Assembly: GCA_964631265.1 (NCBI GenBank)
Contig: CAZVWW010000112.1
Coordinates: forward strand, 1-7,345
Length of the DNA stretch: 7,345 nt
DNA from: CAZVWW01 sp964631265
GTDB taxonomy: Bacteria > Thermotogota > Thermotogae > MWEM01
Direction: 5' to 3'
Each line of letters starts with the position of its first letter. Position 1 is the stretch's first letter. The notes beneath the pieces are model-generated. The model had not been told where the DNA came from. It saw only the letters and a program-made list of their open reading frames with translations, and searched no databases. Below are positions 1 through 5,582 of the stretch, one piece after another. The translations under genes were made by a program, and so were the position numbers.

Positions 1-93
1 CTGATCAAATATCAGCGAACCATACAGCTGAATTCCCGTGTTGTTCAAACCGCTGATCAAATATTACAACTGGCATCCCAAATGAAAGGTTAA
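1..93 (+). CDS. Flagellar basal-body rod/hook protein (FlgG/FlgF-like), C-terminal end only
   Basis: Reading frame 1 is open from the window edge to a TAA at 91-93 and encodes 30 residues. The peptide contains QRTIQLNSRVVQTADQILQL. This matches the conserved C-terminal helix of flagellar rod and hook proteins (Flg_bbr_C family), where the pattern AQRAYxxNSRxIQTxDEMLQ pairs with the N-terminal helix to form the axial coiled coil. The ending QTADQILQLASQMKG is most like FlgG or FlgF/FlhP rod proteins. The exact paralogue cannot be decided from 30 residues. The rest of the gene lies to the left of the window. The stop is followed within 20 bp by the promoter of the next operon, so this appears to be the last gene of a flagellar transcription unit. 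No terminator hairpin is visible between them. Confidence 0.72.
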   Translation: MIKYQRTIQLNSRVVQTADQILQLASQMKG

Positions 94-106
94 TTTAATA
101 AAGCAG

Positions 107-115
107 TGGTATAAT
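107..115 (+). promoter_or_regulatory. Extended -10 promoter of the carbamoyltransferase operon
   Basis: TGGTATAAT is a perfect extended -10 element (TGnTATAAT). At the expected distance upstream (about 87-92) there is only a poor -35 match, which is typical for promoters that rely on the extended -10. Transcription would start near 121-123, giving a leader of about 33 nt before the ATG at 155. No operator or riboswitch fold is visible in so short a leader. Confidence 0.65.
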
Positions 116-154
116 AAAATATACATTAAATAACTTTCAAAGGGAGTGCTTGTT

Positions 155-1144
155 ATGGGTATTGAATTAAGGAACCGGGATTTCATTTCAACGCAGGATT
201 TTACCAGGGACGAACTTGAGTTGATGCTCGACGTATCGTACGATATGAAGAAGAGTTTCGCTCTTGAAAAACCAACACGTTTTCTTCCGGATAAGACCCT
301 TTTCATGATCTTCTACGATCAGTCAACGCGAACACGCAATTCAATAGAAGCGGGGATGACCCAGCTTGGCGGCCATGCCCACTTTCTGGCTCCGAAACAT
401 ATGCAGCTCGCACACGGTGAGGCAGCAAAAGATACCGCCATTGTATTAAGCCGGTTCGGGCATGGTATTGCGATCCGGCATTGCCTGCACAACGAGGGAA
501 ACAAGTATTTGAATGCCATTGCAGCCAATTCCAGAACGCCCCTGCTGAATCTGCAGGATGACGTCTACCATCCATTCCAGGTGATGGCCGACACCATGAC
601 GATACAGGAAAAGAAGGGACGGAACACAAGGGGCCTGAAAGTGGTTGTTTCCTGGGCTTATGCGGAAAGCCATCTTAAACCACTCTCTGTGCCACAGTCT
701 CAGGTACTGATGTTCCCGCGATTTGGCATGGATGTAACACTGGCCTATCCGGAGGGGTTTGATCTCCGGCCGGATATTATGGATCAGGCAAGGCAGAATG
801 CGGCGGAAACCGGAACGAATTTCGAGGTCTCGCATGATATGTCGGACGCGTTTAAAGATGCCGACGTGATTATCGCCAAGAACTGGGGCGGCTTTTTTGT
901 TGCCGATAACGAGGAAAAGATAAGAGCTGAGCAGGCCAAGCACAAGGACTGGATATGTGACAGACAGAAGATGGATCTGGCGAAAAAGGATGCCATCTAC
1001 ATGCATGCGCTCCCTGCAGACCGGAACAAAGAGGTCACAGATGAGGTTATCGACAGCAAACAATCGGTGATTTATGATGAGGCGGAAAACAGACTTCACA
1101 CCGCAAAATCAGTCATGGCACTTACAATGGGGGGGAGGCCGTAA
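155..1144 (+). CDS. YgeW-like carbamoyltransferase (aspartate/ornithine carbamoyltransferase superfamily)
   Basis: The protein has 329 residues, a normal length for this superfamily. The N-terminal carbamoyl-phosphate domain carries STRTR at residues 57-61, the phosphate-binding loop, and HPFQ at 139-142, the HPxQ carbamoyl-binding motif. The second domain has SWAY, KPLSVPQ and RFGMDVTLAYPEG at about 166-201, close to the corresponding stretch of E. coli YgeW. HALPADRNKEV follows at 284-294, and the C-terminus (ENRLHTAKSVMAL) is like that of acetylornithine-type enzymes. The family moves a carbamoyl group between carbamoyl phosphate and an amine; several catabolic members run in the phosphorolytic direction. 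The amine substrate is unknown. The usual HCLP motif reads HALP here, which argues against plain ornithine carbamoyltransferase. I chose ATG 155 because AGGGAG (141-146) lies 8 nt before it; the in-frame GTG at 146 overlaps that site. It is the first gene of a three-gene operon with a hydantoinase, as ygeW and hyuA cluster in E. coli. Superfamily assignment is very secure; YgeW-type is likely. Confidence 0.88.
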   Translation: MGIELRNRDFISTQDFTRDELELMLDVSYDMKKSFALEKPTRFLPDKTLFMIFYDQSTRTRNSIEAGMTQLGGHAHFLAPKHMQLAHGEAAKDTAIVLSRFGHGIAIRHCLHNEGNKYLNAIAANSRTPLLNLQDDVYHPFQVMADTMTIQEKKGRNTRGLKVVVSWAYAESHLKPLSVPQSQVLMFPRFGMDVTLAYPEGFDLRPDIMDQARQNAAETGTNFEVSHDMSDAFKDADVIIAKNWGGFFVADNEEKIRAEQAKHKDWICDRQKMDLAKKDAIYMHALPADRNKEVTDEVIDSKQSVIYDEAENRLHTAKSVMALTMGGRP

Positions 1145-1145
1145 A

Positions 1146-2576
1146 ATGACCGCGGGTCCAAAATACGATCTTATCATTCAGAACGGTTCGTATGTTTACG
1201 GCTCACGAACATTCCACATTCATGTCTGCATAAAAGACGGGAAGATTATGGATATCATCAATGCAAGGATGCCGTTGCCGAGAACTGAAGAGATATACGA
1301 CGCATCGAGAAAGGAGATCATGCCCGGGTTAATCGATCCGCATGTGCATCTCAACCTGAGAGTCGGGGAGCATCGCTCCGTTGACGACTTCAGAACCGGT
1401 AGCATAGCAGCCGCTTATGGCGGGATAACCACCTTCTTTGATTTCACCGATGTGATCAACGGTGGAGAGCATCAGCTTGAGGAATTTGTTCAACGGAGAA
1501 AGAAGGAGACCGAGGAGTCGGTTGTCAACACCCAGCTGCATCTTGCCGTTGCCGAACCCGACATTAGACCGACCGATCTCGTGCATCAGGCCATCAAGCA
1601 CAAAATGAGATCGATCAAGGTCTTCACAACTTACAGTTCGTCCGGCAGGATGACCAATGACGGCTATCTGTATGAGCTTTTCAAGGCAACAAAGGGAACG
1701 AAGATCACTGTGATGGTTCATGCTGAGAATGACGGCATCATTGAATTTAATAAGAGGCAATATATCGACGAAGAGAACCTCCGGCTTAATAAACTGCCAA
1801 TGATTAACACGGATTTCACAGAGAAGGAGGCTGTCCTGAGAGTCTGTCAGATGGCTGTGGATACCAAAAGCACCGTCTATATTGCACACGTCTCAAGCGG
1901 CAGGACGGTGGAACGGGTTAATGAATGCTTTGGTCCGTATCTTGGCAAAAATATCTTCCTGGAGACAGCGCCTCATTATTTATATCTGAACGATACCTTC
2001 TTAAAGGGCGATAACGCCCATCTTTATACGTGCCTGCCACCCCTCAGGGAGGAGTCTGACAGATTACTGCTCAGAGAACAGCTGTTGAACGGGCTTGTCA
2101 ACACCATCGGTACTGATCATTGCCCTTTCACGCGAGAGATGAAAGAGGCGCACAAGGACAATCTCCTGGAGATCCCCTATGGACTGCCGGGGATTGAACT
2201 CAGTTTCTCTCTGCTCTACAATCTGATGATGCTTGAACAGAGTTCTTTGACGATTGAGGACCTCTACAGCCTTTTCAGTACAACACCGGCTAAGGTTTTC
2301 GGTTATTATCCCATGAAGGGAACACTATTCCCGGGAAGCGATGCCGACATTACCATCTACGATCCTGAACATTATTGGAAGATCGGGCCTGATACGCTTC
2401 ACATGAACACAGATTATACCCCCTATGACGGTATGATGCTGCGGGGTAAGGTTGATGCCACGATATGCGGCGGACGCTTCGTTCTCAAGAACAAAGAATT
2501 AGTGGAGTCGTTAGTGCCGTCAGATGAGCCGGCAGAAGAGATTCATGAAGAGGAATCCGGTGAAACAGATGCCTGA
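1146..2576 (+). CDS. Dihydropyrimidinase / D-hydantoinase-like cyclic amidohydrolase
   Basis: This 476-residue protein belongs to the amidohydrolase superfamily (hydantoinase, dihydropyrimidinase, allantoinase, dihydroorotase). Its length fits dihydropyrimidinase. All ligands expected for the binuclear metal centre are visible: HVH (H66, H68) in GLIDPHVHL, the lysine to be carboxylated (K158 in IKVFTTY), H192 in MVHAEN, H248 in AHVSS and D324 in GTDHCPF. Y163 sits where hydantoinases hold their substrate-orienting tyrosine. The enzyme should therefore hydrolyse a cyclic amide such as dihydrouracil, hydantoin or a related ureide to an N-carbamoyl amino acid in the cytoplasm. Exact substrate is not readable. 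The C-terminal tail (about 457-476) is strongly acidic and probably flexible. ATG 1146 is preferred to the upstream in-frame starts because GGGAGG (1133-1138) lies 7 nt before it and it follows the previous stop by 1 nt. The pair with a carbamoyltransferase mirrors ygeW/hyuA, and formally pyrB/pyrC. Confidence 0.88.
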   Translation: MTAGPKYDLIIQNGSYVYGSRTFHIHVCIKDGKIMDIINARMPLPRTEEIYDASRKEIMPGLIDPHVHLNLRVGEHRSVDDFRTGSIAAAYGGITTFFDFTDVINGGEHQLEEFVQRRKKETEESVVNTQLHLAVAEPDIRPTDLVHQAIKHKMRSIKVFTTYSSSGRMTNDGYLYELFKATKGTKITVMVHAENDGIIEFNKRQYIDEENLRLNKLPMINTDFTEKEAVLRVCQMAVDTKSTVYIAHVSSGRTVERVNECFGPYLGKNIFLETAPHYLYLNDTFLKGDNAHLYTCLPPLREESDRLLLREQLLNGLVNTIGTDHCPFTREMKEAHKDNLLEIPYGLPGIELSFSLLYNLMMLEQSSLTIEDLYSLFSTTPAKVFGYYPMKGTLFPGSDADITIYDPEHYWKIGPDTLHMNTDYTPYDGMMLRGKVDATICGGRFVLKNKELVESLVPSDEPAEEIHEEESGETDA

Positions 2577-3108
2577 TCACTTTAAGTCTCTGGTTGAAAA
2601 ATATGAACAACTACAATACTCTTTTGAGGGAAAACCCGGGCCGGGAGGGTTTTCCCGTCCCTCTTTTGATCAGATGTATATGGCCATCGCCCAGATTGTC
2701 TCACTGAGAAGCACCTGTCTGAGAGGAAAGATAGGCGCCGTTATTGCAAGGGATACGCGTATCATCTCAATCGGGTATAACGGGGCGCCCGCGAAACTCG
2801 GTCAGTGTGATGAACACGGCTGCATTAAGGACACACAGAGAGGGGGTTGCATCCGGACGATACACGCCGAGCAGAATGCTATCGCCTATGCATCGCGTGT
2901 TGGCATCAAGCTGGAAGGGAGTACCCTGTACGTTACCATGAGTCCGTGTGTGGACTGTGCTAAACTCATTATTGCGTCCGGAATCAAAAAAGTCTTCTTC
3001 CATGAGGAGTACCGGAAGGGTTATGCCATCGATTTCCTGAGGGTTTCCGGGGTTGAGGTGGAGCAGCTGGCATTCGGTTTGAACGATATCGTATCGGACT
3101 TTCTCTAA
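2569..3108 (+). CDS. dCMP deaminase-family zinc-dependent deaminase (ComEB-like)
   Basis: Counted from ATG 2569 the protein has 179 residues. It carries the cytidine/deoxycytidylate deaminase signature: HAE at 99-101 (zinc ligand H99 and catalytic E101) and PCVDC at 126-130 (zinc ligands C127 and C130). STCLRGKIGAVI and GYNGAP at about 48-73 are typical of dCMP deaminases and of ComEB, which convert dCMP to dUMP. About 29 residues precede the usual start of the domain at RPSFDQMYMAIA. The start is uncertain: in-frame ATGs also lie at 2524 and 2545. I chose 2569 because CCGGTGA (2557-2563) precedes it by 5 nt and the overlap with the hydantoinase gene is then only 8 nt, suggesting translational coupling. 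A deaminase acting on a free base or another nucleotide is possible given the operon context. No terminator of normal strength follows. Confidence 0.85.
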   Translation: MPDHFKSLVEKYEQLQYSFEGKPGPGGFSRPSFDQMYMAIAQIVSLRSTCLRGKIGAVIARDTRIISIGYNGAPAKLGQCDEHGCIKDTQRGGCIRTIHAEQNAIAYASRVGIKLEGSTLYVTMSPCVDCAKLIIASGIKKVFFHEEYRKGYAIDFLRVSGVEVEQLAFGLNDIVSDFL

Positions 3109-3118
3109 GAGGTCTGGT

Positions 3119-3140
3119 GCTGTTTCTATAACAGTTGTTT
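3119..3140 (+). terminator. Weak candidate terminator between convergent genes
   Basis: A small hairpin lies just past the deaminase stop: CTGTT (3120-3124), a 5-nt loop, then AACAG (3130-3134), with a possible extra G-T pair outside. It is followed by the T-rich TTGTTT on the plus strand. It overlaps the last codons of the convergent acetyltransferase gene. The stem is short and poor in GC, so it may not terminate; nothing better is visible in the 17-bp gap between the two stops. Confidence 0.22.
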
Positions 3141-3539
3141 GCTCATCGTCAATAGATCGTCTCTCACGTGAAATCCCTCTTTCTCATAAAAAGAGATCAC
3201 CCTTTTGTTGTCTGACTTAACCCAGAAAGAGATCTTAACCACACCTCTTTTCATCAATCGTTTCTCGACTTCACTCATTAATGCCCGGCCGTAACCGTTT
3301 CCCTGCTGGTCACTGATGACTGCCAGATGATGGATGAGTGCCCTTCTGCCGTCATATCCGCCGAGTACGGACCCGACTAAACGTTCACCAATGAAGAGAC
3401 CAAGAGATGTTTCAGGATTGTGGTGAAGGAATTTTTCAACTTCTGCTTGTTCTTCCGATCTTCCAATGGTAAATCCTGCGTCTTTCCAGAGTTGTATGAG
3501 ATCCGGATAATCCTCCGGTTTTAATGGGACAATCCTCAT
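3126..3539 (-). CDS. GNAT-family N-acetyltransferase (YpeA-like)
   Basis: The protein has 137 residues, the length of a single GNAT domain. Beta-strand residues near 66-76 lead into QGNGYGRALM at 79-88, the QxxGxG acetyl-CoA pyrophosphate loop (motif A). VKISFWVKSDNKRVISFYEKEGF at 101-123 is motif B, with N111 and Y118 in the positions usual for GNAT catalysis and CoA binding. The layout resembles E. coli YpeA and related small acetyltransferases of unknown substrate; RimI-type N-terminal acetylation is less likely. ATG 3539 is supported by AAAAGGAG about 11 nt upstream. The gene lies just past the terminator of the tRNA operon on the same strand. It needs either read-through or a weak promoter of its own: TATAAA is present between the terminator and the ribosome binding site, without a clear -35. 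It converges with the deaminase gene. Confidence 0.85.
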   Translation of the reverse strand: MRIVPLKPEDYPDLIQLWKDAGFTIGRSEEQAEVEKFLHHNPETSLGLFIGERLVGSVLGGYDGRRALIHHLAVISDQQGNGYGRALMSEVEKRLMKRGVVKISFWVKSDNKRVISFYEKEGFHVRDDLLTMSKQLL

Positions 3540-3581
3540 AAAACGATTTTCTCCTTTTAAAAAAAGCGGTTTTTATAACGA

Positions 3582-3611
3582 AAAAAGGCGAACCATACAG
3601 TTCGCCTTTTT
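3582..3611 (-). terminator. Intrinsic terminator of the tRNA operon
   Basis: This is a perfect 12-bp stem with a 6-nt loop. The arms are 3582-3593 and 3600-3611, and the GC core is GGCGAAC/GTTCGCC. On the minus strand the stem runs into TTTTTT right after the tRNA-Gly CCA end, 2 nt away. The run of five A/T pairs at the base also provides a U tract on the plus strand, so it could work in both directions. Confidence 0.88.
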
Positions 3612-3612
3612 A

Positions 3613-3687
3613 TGGAGCGGAAGACGGGATTCGAACCCGCGACCCCCTGCTTGGCAAGCAGGTGCTCTACCGCTGAGCCACATCCGC
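3613..3687 (-). tRNA. tRNA-Gly (anticodon GCC)
   Basis: The minus strand gives a full 75-nt cloverleaf with an encoded CCA (3613-3615). The acceptor arm GCGGATG pairs with CTTCCGC apart from one U-U mismatch. The D-arm reads GCTCAGCGGTAGAGC and the T-arm contains GGTTCGAATCC. The anticodon stem CCTGC/GCAGG holds the loop TTGCCAA, with GCC at 3653-3655. It is last in the Lys-Leu-Gly transcript, 7 nt after tRNA-Leu. Confidence 0.97.
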
Positions 3688-3694
3688 ATTTTCC

Positions 3695-3781
3695 TGGTGC
3701 GAGCGGTGGGAGTTGAACCCACATGAGATTAATCCCACTGAATTCTAAGTCCAGCGCGTCTGCCAATTCCGCCACGCTCGC
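3695..3781 (-). tRNA. tRNA-Leu (anticodon UAG)
   Basis: This 87-nt class II tRNA sits on the minus strand, with a perfect acceptor stem (GCGAGCG/CGCTCGC) and encoded CCA (3695-3697). The anticodon loop CTTAGAA holds UAG at 3745-3747, which reads CUN leucine codons. The long variable arm and the GGTTCAACTCC T-arm are typical of tRNA-Leu. It lies 12 nt after tRNA-Lys and 7 nt before tRNA-Gly. Confidence 0.97.
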
Positions 3782-3793
3782 ACGGTTCACATC

Positions 3794-3869
3794 TGGTGAG
3801 CCGCGTGGGACTTGAACCCACGGCCCCATGATTAAAAGTCATGTGCTCTACCAACTGAGCTAGCAGCTC
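3794..3869 (-). tRNA. tRNA-Lys (anticodon UUU)
   Basis: This 76-nt minus-strand cloverleaf has an acceptor stem GAGCTGC/GCGGCTC (one G-U pair) and encoded CCA (3794-3796). The D-arm reads GCTCAGTTGGTAGAGC, the anticodon loop is CTTTTAA with UUU at 3834-3836, and the T-arm contains GGTTCAAGTCC. It is first in the tRNA operon, about 33 nt downstream of the predicted transcription start. Confidence 0.97.
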
Positions 3870-3882
3870 TTTCTGCGTATGT

Positions 3883-3901
3883 CTCCGGTTTACTACCGGA
3901 G
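3883..3901 (-). other. Hairpin in the 5' leader of the tRNA transcript
   Basis: A 7-bp perfect stem (CTCCGGT at 3883-3889 with ACCGGAG at 3895-3901) closes a 5-nt loop. It lies between the -10 box and tRNA-Lys, right at the predicted 5' end of the transcript. No U tract follows on the minus strand, so it is not a terminator in that direction. It may cap or stabilise the precursor or act in its processing. The structure is visible; the role is a guess. Confidence 0.45.
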
Positions 3902-3908
3902 CGCAATG

Positions 3909-3937
3909 ATTTTAGCATACTTTCGCGGAAAATGCAA
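3909..3937 (-). promoter_or_regulatory. Promoter of the tRNA-Lys-Leu-Gly operon
   Basis: On the minus strand, TTGCAT (3932-3937) is separated by exactly 17 bp from TAAAAT (3909-3914). TG sits one base before the -10, giving an extended -10. This is a strong housekeeping-sigma promoter, as expected for stable RNA. Predicted start is near 3902. It lies 40 bp past the end of the hydrolase gene, and no terminator separates the two. Confidence 0.82.
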
Positions 3938-3976
3938 GTCCTCATACAACAATTTTGATAACAAAAGGATATCGTT

Positions 3977-4780
3977 TTATGAAATCTCCCGGTTTTCCAT
4001 GATCACACGGATGTTTTCAAGAAAAAGGGACTGCATCTTTCTCTCCCGGAAATTGGGATCGTTTCCCAGACCGGTAACAACATCCTCGATGTTCTTGCTG
4101 TAATCCCGGACCATCAACGTCTTTTGGAGATAGGAGATCATCTTGTCGATCTCTATTTTTCCGCACGTTTTCCCATGTCCCGGTATCAACCACTTATATC
4201 GCTCTCTCCGGATTTGCTTCAACGTCTTTATCCATTTTTCAAGGTCACTGTCGGTGACAATCTCGGGGTGATAACCGCACACGAGAATATCTCCCATGAT
4301 GATGACCTTTCTTTCCGGAATTCGGATAACCGTGGAGTCCGGGGTATGACCGCCGACAACCTCCATCTCGATTGTCAATCCGCCAAGGTTGATTTCATGC
4401 TCTTTTCTGAAAGTGATAGCCGGATGAACGATTTTGACGTTTTCGTCTTTAAGGGCATTCTCTTTTTTGACCACCTCATCGATATAATTCCGGTTCATGA
4501 GAGAAAAGTATTGTTCGGTCTTTTCAGAGGCAACGAGGGGTGAAGAGACGCCGGAATTCCCGAATGAATGATCGGGATGATAATGTGTGTTGGCCAGCAT
4601 CGTCACGTCACTCTTTAAGAGTCTCTTGATGTAAAGCACGACCTCCTCCGCCTTTGACGGAAACAGAGAGGCATCAATGAGGAATGTCCCCTCCGTTGTT
4701 GTGACCGATGTGATATTAGAACCGCCATATGGATTGTCGAAAACGACAATGCCTTCTTCTATTTCCTTCAAAATGCTCAC
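3977..4780 (-). CDS. Metallo-beta-lactamase-fold hydrolase
   Basis: Counted from GTG 4780 the protein has 267 residues. The metal-binding signature HxHxDH is intact as HYHPDH at residues 66-71. Further ligands are H145 in GGHTPDS, D164 in MGD and H202 in PGHG, so a binuclear zinc or iron site is complete. The fold covers about residues 8-205; the last 60 residues form a helical tail. The family includes class B beta-lactamases, glyoxalase II, lactonases and many hydrolases of unknown substrate; nothing here marks a true beta-lactamase, and no signal peptide is seen. The start is uncertain. GTG 4780 has no good ribosome binding site, whereas GGGGTGAG (4776-4783) lies 4-5 nt before an in-frame TTG at 4771, which would shorten the protein by 3 residues. 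It follows the PfkB gene by 31 nt on the same strand and is probably the third gene of that operon. Confidence 0.87.
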   Translation of the reverse strand: MSILKEIEEGIVVFDNPYGGSNITSVTTTEGTFLIDASLFPSKAEEVVLYIKRLLKSDVTMLANTHYHPDHSFGNSGVSSPLVASEKTEQYFSLMNRNYIDEVVKKENALKDENVKIVHPAITFRKEHEINLGGLTIEMEVVGGHTPDSTVIRIPERKVIIMGDILVCGYHPEIVTDSDLEKWIKTLKQIRRERYKWLIPGHGKTCGKIEIDKMISYLQKTLMVRDYSKNIEDVVTGLGNDPNFRERKMQSLFLENIRVIMENREIS

Positions 4781-4811
4781 CCCGAATAGTCATGTTCTCT
4801 ACTATACATTT

Positions 4812-5582
4812 CTATATCAGTTCGTTATATTCCCTAAGGACTTTTGTTTTATTCGAGGAGCCTTTGATAGCACAGGCCATCTGAGCAGTTGTGACGGCTC
4901 TTTTCAGTATTTGTCTCTTTTCACTGCCAAGCAGGTATTCATGGACAAAGACAACATCGAAGATATCACCCGCACCGGTGGTGTGCGACATGATTTGATG
5001 GTTCCCCGGAACGTTGATGGTGCCCCAACTGGCACCCCTTTCCGCCATCTTGATGACATCACATTTGGAATGTAGTGATTCGCCTTCATTGGCCAGGATC
5101 AAGTGATTTTCGCCGGGGTGTTCAAAGGTTTTATTCCGGAATCTTGGCCCCAGATCCACAAAGGATTTCAACCAGTCTTTGTTGAGATTTTCAATGCAAG
5201 CCTTCTCCGTTATTTCCGTAGGAAAGAAGAGAGCGGCACATCCGTCAACGTGATGATCCTCCAGAGGCGTTTCAACGGCATTGGCTCCTCTTTGGACGGC
5301 TATCGGACGGGTGTTTTTTGAGATGAAGATCCCCGTCGGCTCTCGTGTTCTTCTGATAAAATCTTGCTTTAAACCGTTCTGATCCATCTGCTTGAGGATA
5401 AATTCACCGTTCTTGTCCATTCCGAGGTTGGCATGAAGAAAGATATCATGGCCCAAAAGAGAAAGACCCAGGGCAGTTGTATACCCTGAGCCTCCCGGTG
5501 TTTCCATGATCTCTGAACGGTGGGGTTTGTCTCCATAGATGAAAATATCGTTGAATAGGCCTCCGAAAATGTGAACAGTCAT
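4812..5582 (-). CDS. PfkB-family (ribokinase-like) kinase
   Basis: The protein has 256 residues, shorter than the roughly 300 usual for ribokinase relatives. PGGSGYTTALGLSLLG at 29-44 is the N-terminal PfkB signature (GG followed by an LG motif). The Asn normally found in GGxxxN is Thr here. HTTGAGDIFD at 200-209 is the second signature, with D206 as the expected catalytic base and GAGD as the anion hole; the usual leading Asp is H200. ANEGES at 164-169 matches the conserved NxxE region that helps bind Mg-ATP. It should phosphorylate a hydroxymethyl group on a sugar, nucleoside or similar compound; the substrate cannot be told. Its ATG shares a base with the stop of the upstream DUF362 gene (TAATG at 5580-5584), so translation is almost certainly coupled. 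A divergent but probably active kinase is the best reading. Confidence 0.85.
   Translation of the reverse strand: MTVHIFGGLFNDIFIYGDKPHRSEIMETPGGSGYTTALGLSLLGHDIFLHANLGMDKNGEFILKQMDQNGLKQDFIRRTREPTGIFISKNTRPIAVQRGANAVETPLEDHHVDGCAALFFPTEITEKACIENLNKDWLKSFVDLGPRFRNKTFEHPGENHLILANEGESLHSKCDVIKMAERGASWGTINVPGNHQIMSHTTGAGDIFDVVFVHEYLLGSEKRQILKRAVTTAQMACAIKGSSNKTKVLREYNELI

Noticed and set aside
1..64. Direct repeat CTGATCAAATAT at 1-12 and 53-64.
   Set aside because: Both copies lie inside the flagellar coding sequence in different reading frames and show no larger unit, so chance or coding bias is enough to explain them.
446..1099. Long antisense open frame (217 codons) opposite the carbamoyltransferase gene.
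   Set aside because: It is antisense to a gene with clear motifs, its translation has no recognisable domain, and no promoter or ribosome binding site supports it.
1329..1889. Antisense open frame of 186 codons opposite the hydantoinase gene.
   Set aside because: It is a shadow of a well-supported gene and has no initiation signals or family resemblance.
15..3600. The 13-bp string GCGAACCATACAG occurs at 15-27 and again in the tRNA terminator at 3588-3600.
   Set aside because: One copy is coding and the other forms half of a hairpin. The flanks do not match, so it is not a repeat family or an attachment site.
3557..3829. Minus-strand open frame of 90 codons.
   Set aside because: It runs through the terminator, tRNA-Gly, tRNA-Leu and part of tRNA-Lys, so it is translated structural RNA.
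4124..4543. Plus-strand open frame of 139 codons.
   Set aside because: It lies opposite the MBL-fold hydrolase, including its metal-binding region, and has no plausible start signals.
3977..4780. Antibiotic-resistance (class B beta-lactamase) reading of the MBL-fold gene.
   Set aside because: There is no signal peptide or beta-lactamase-specific sequence, and the operon context is metabolic. The fold is shared by many other hydrolases.
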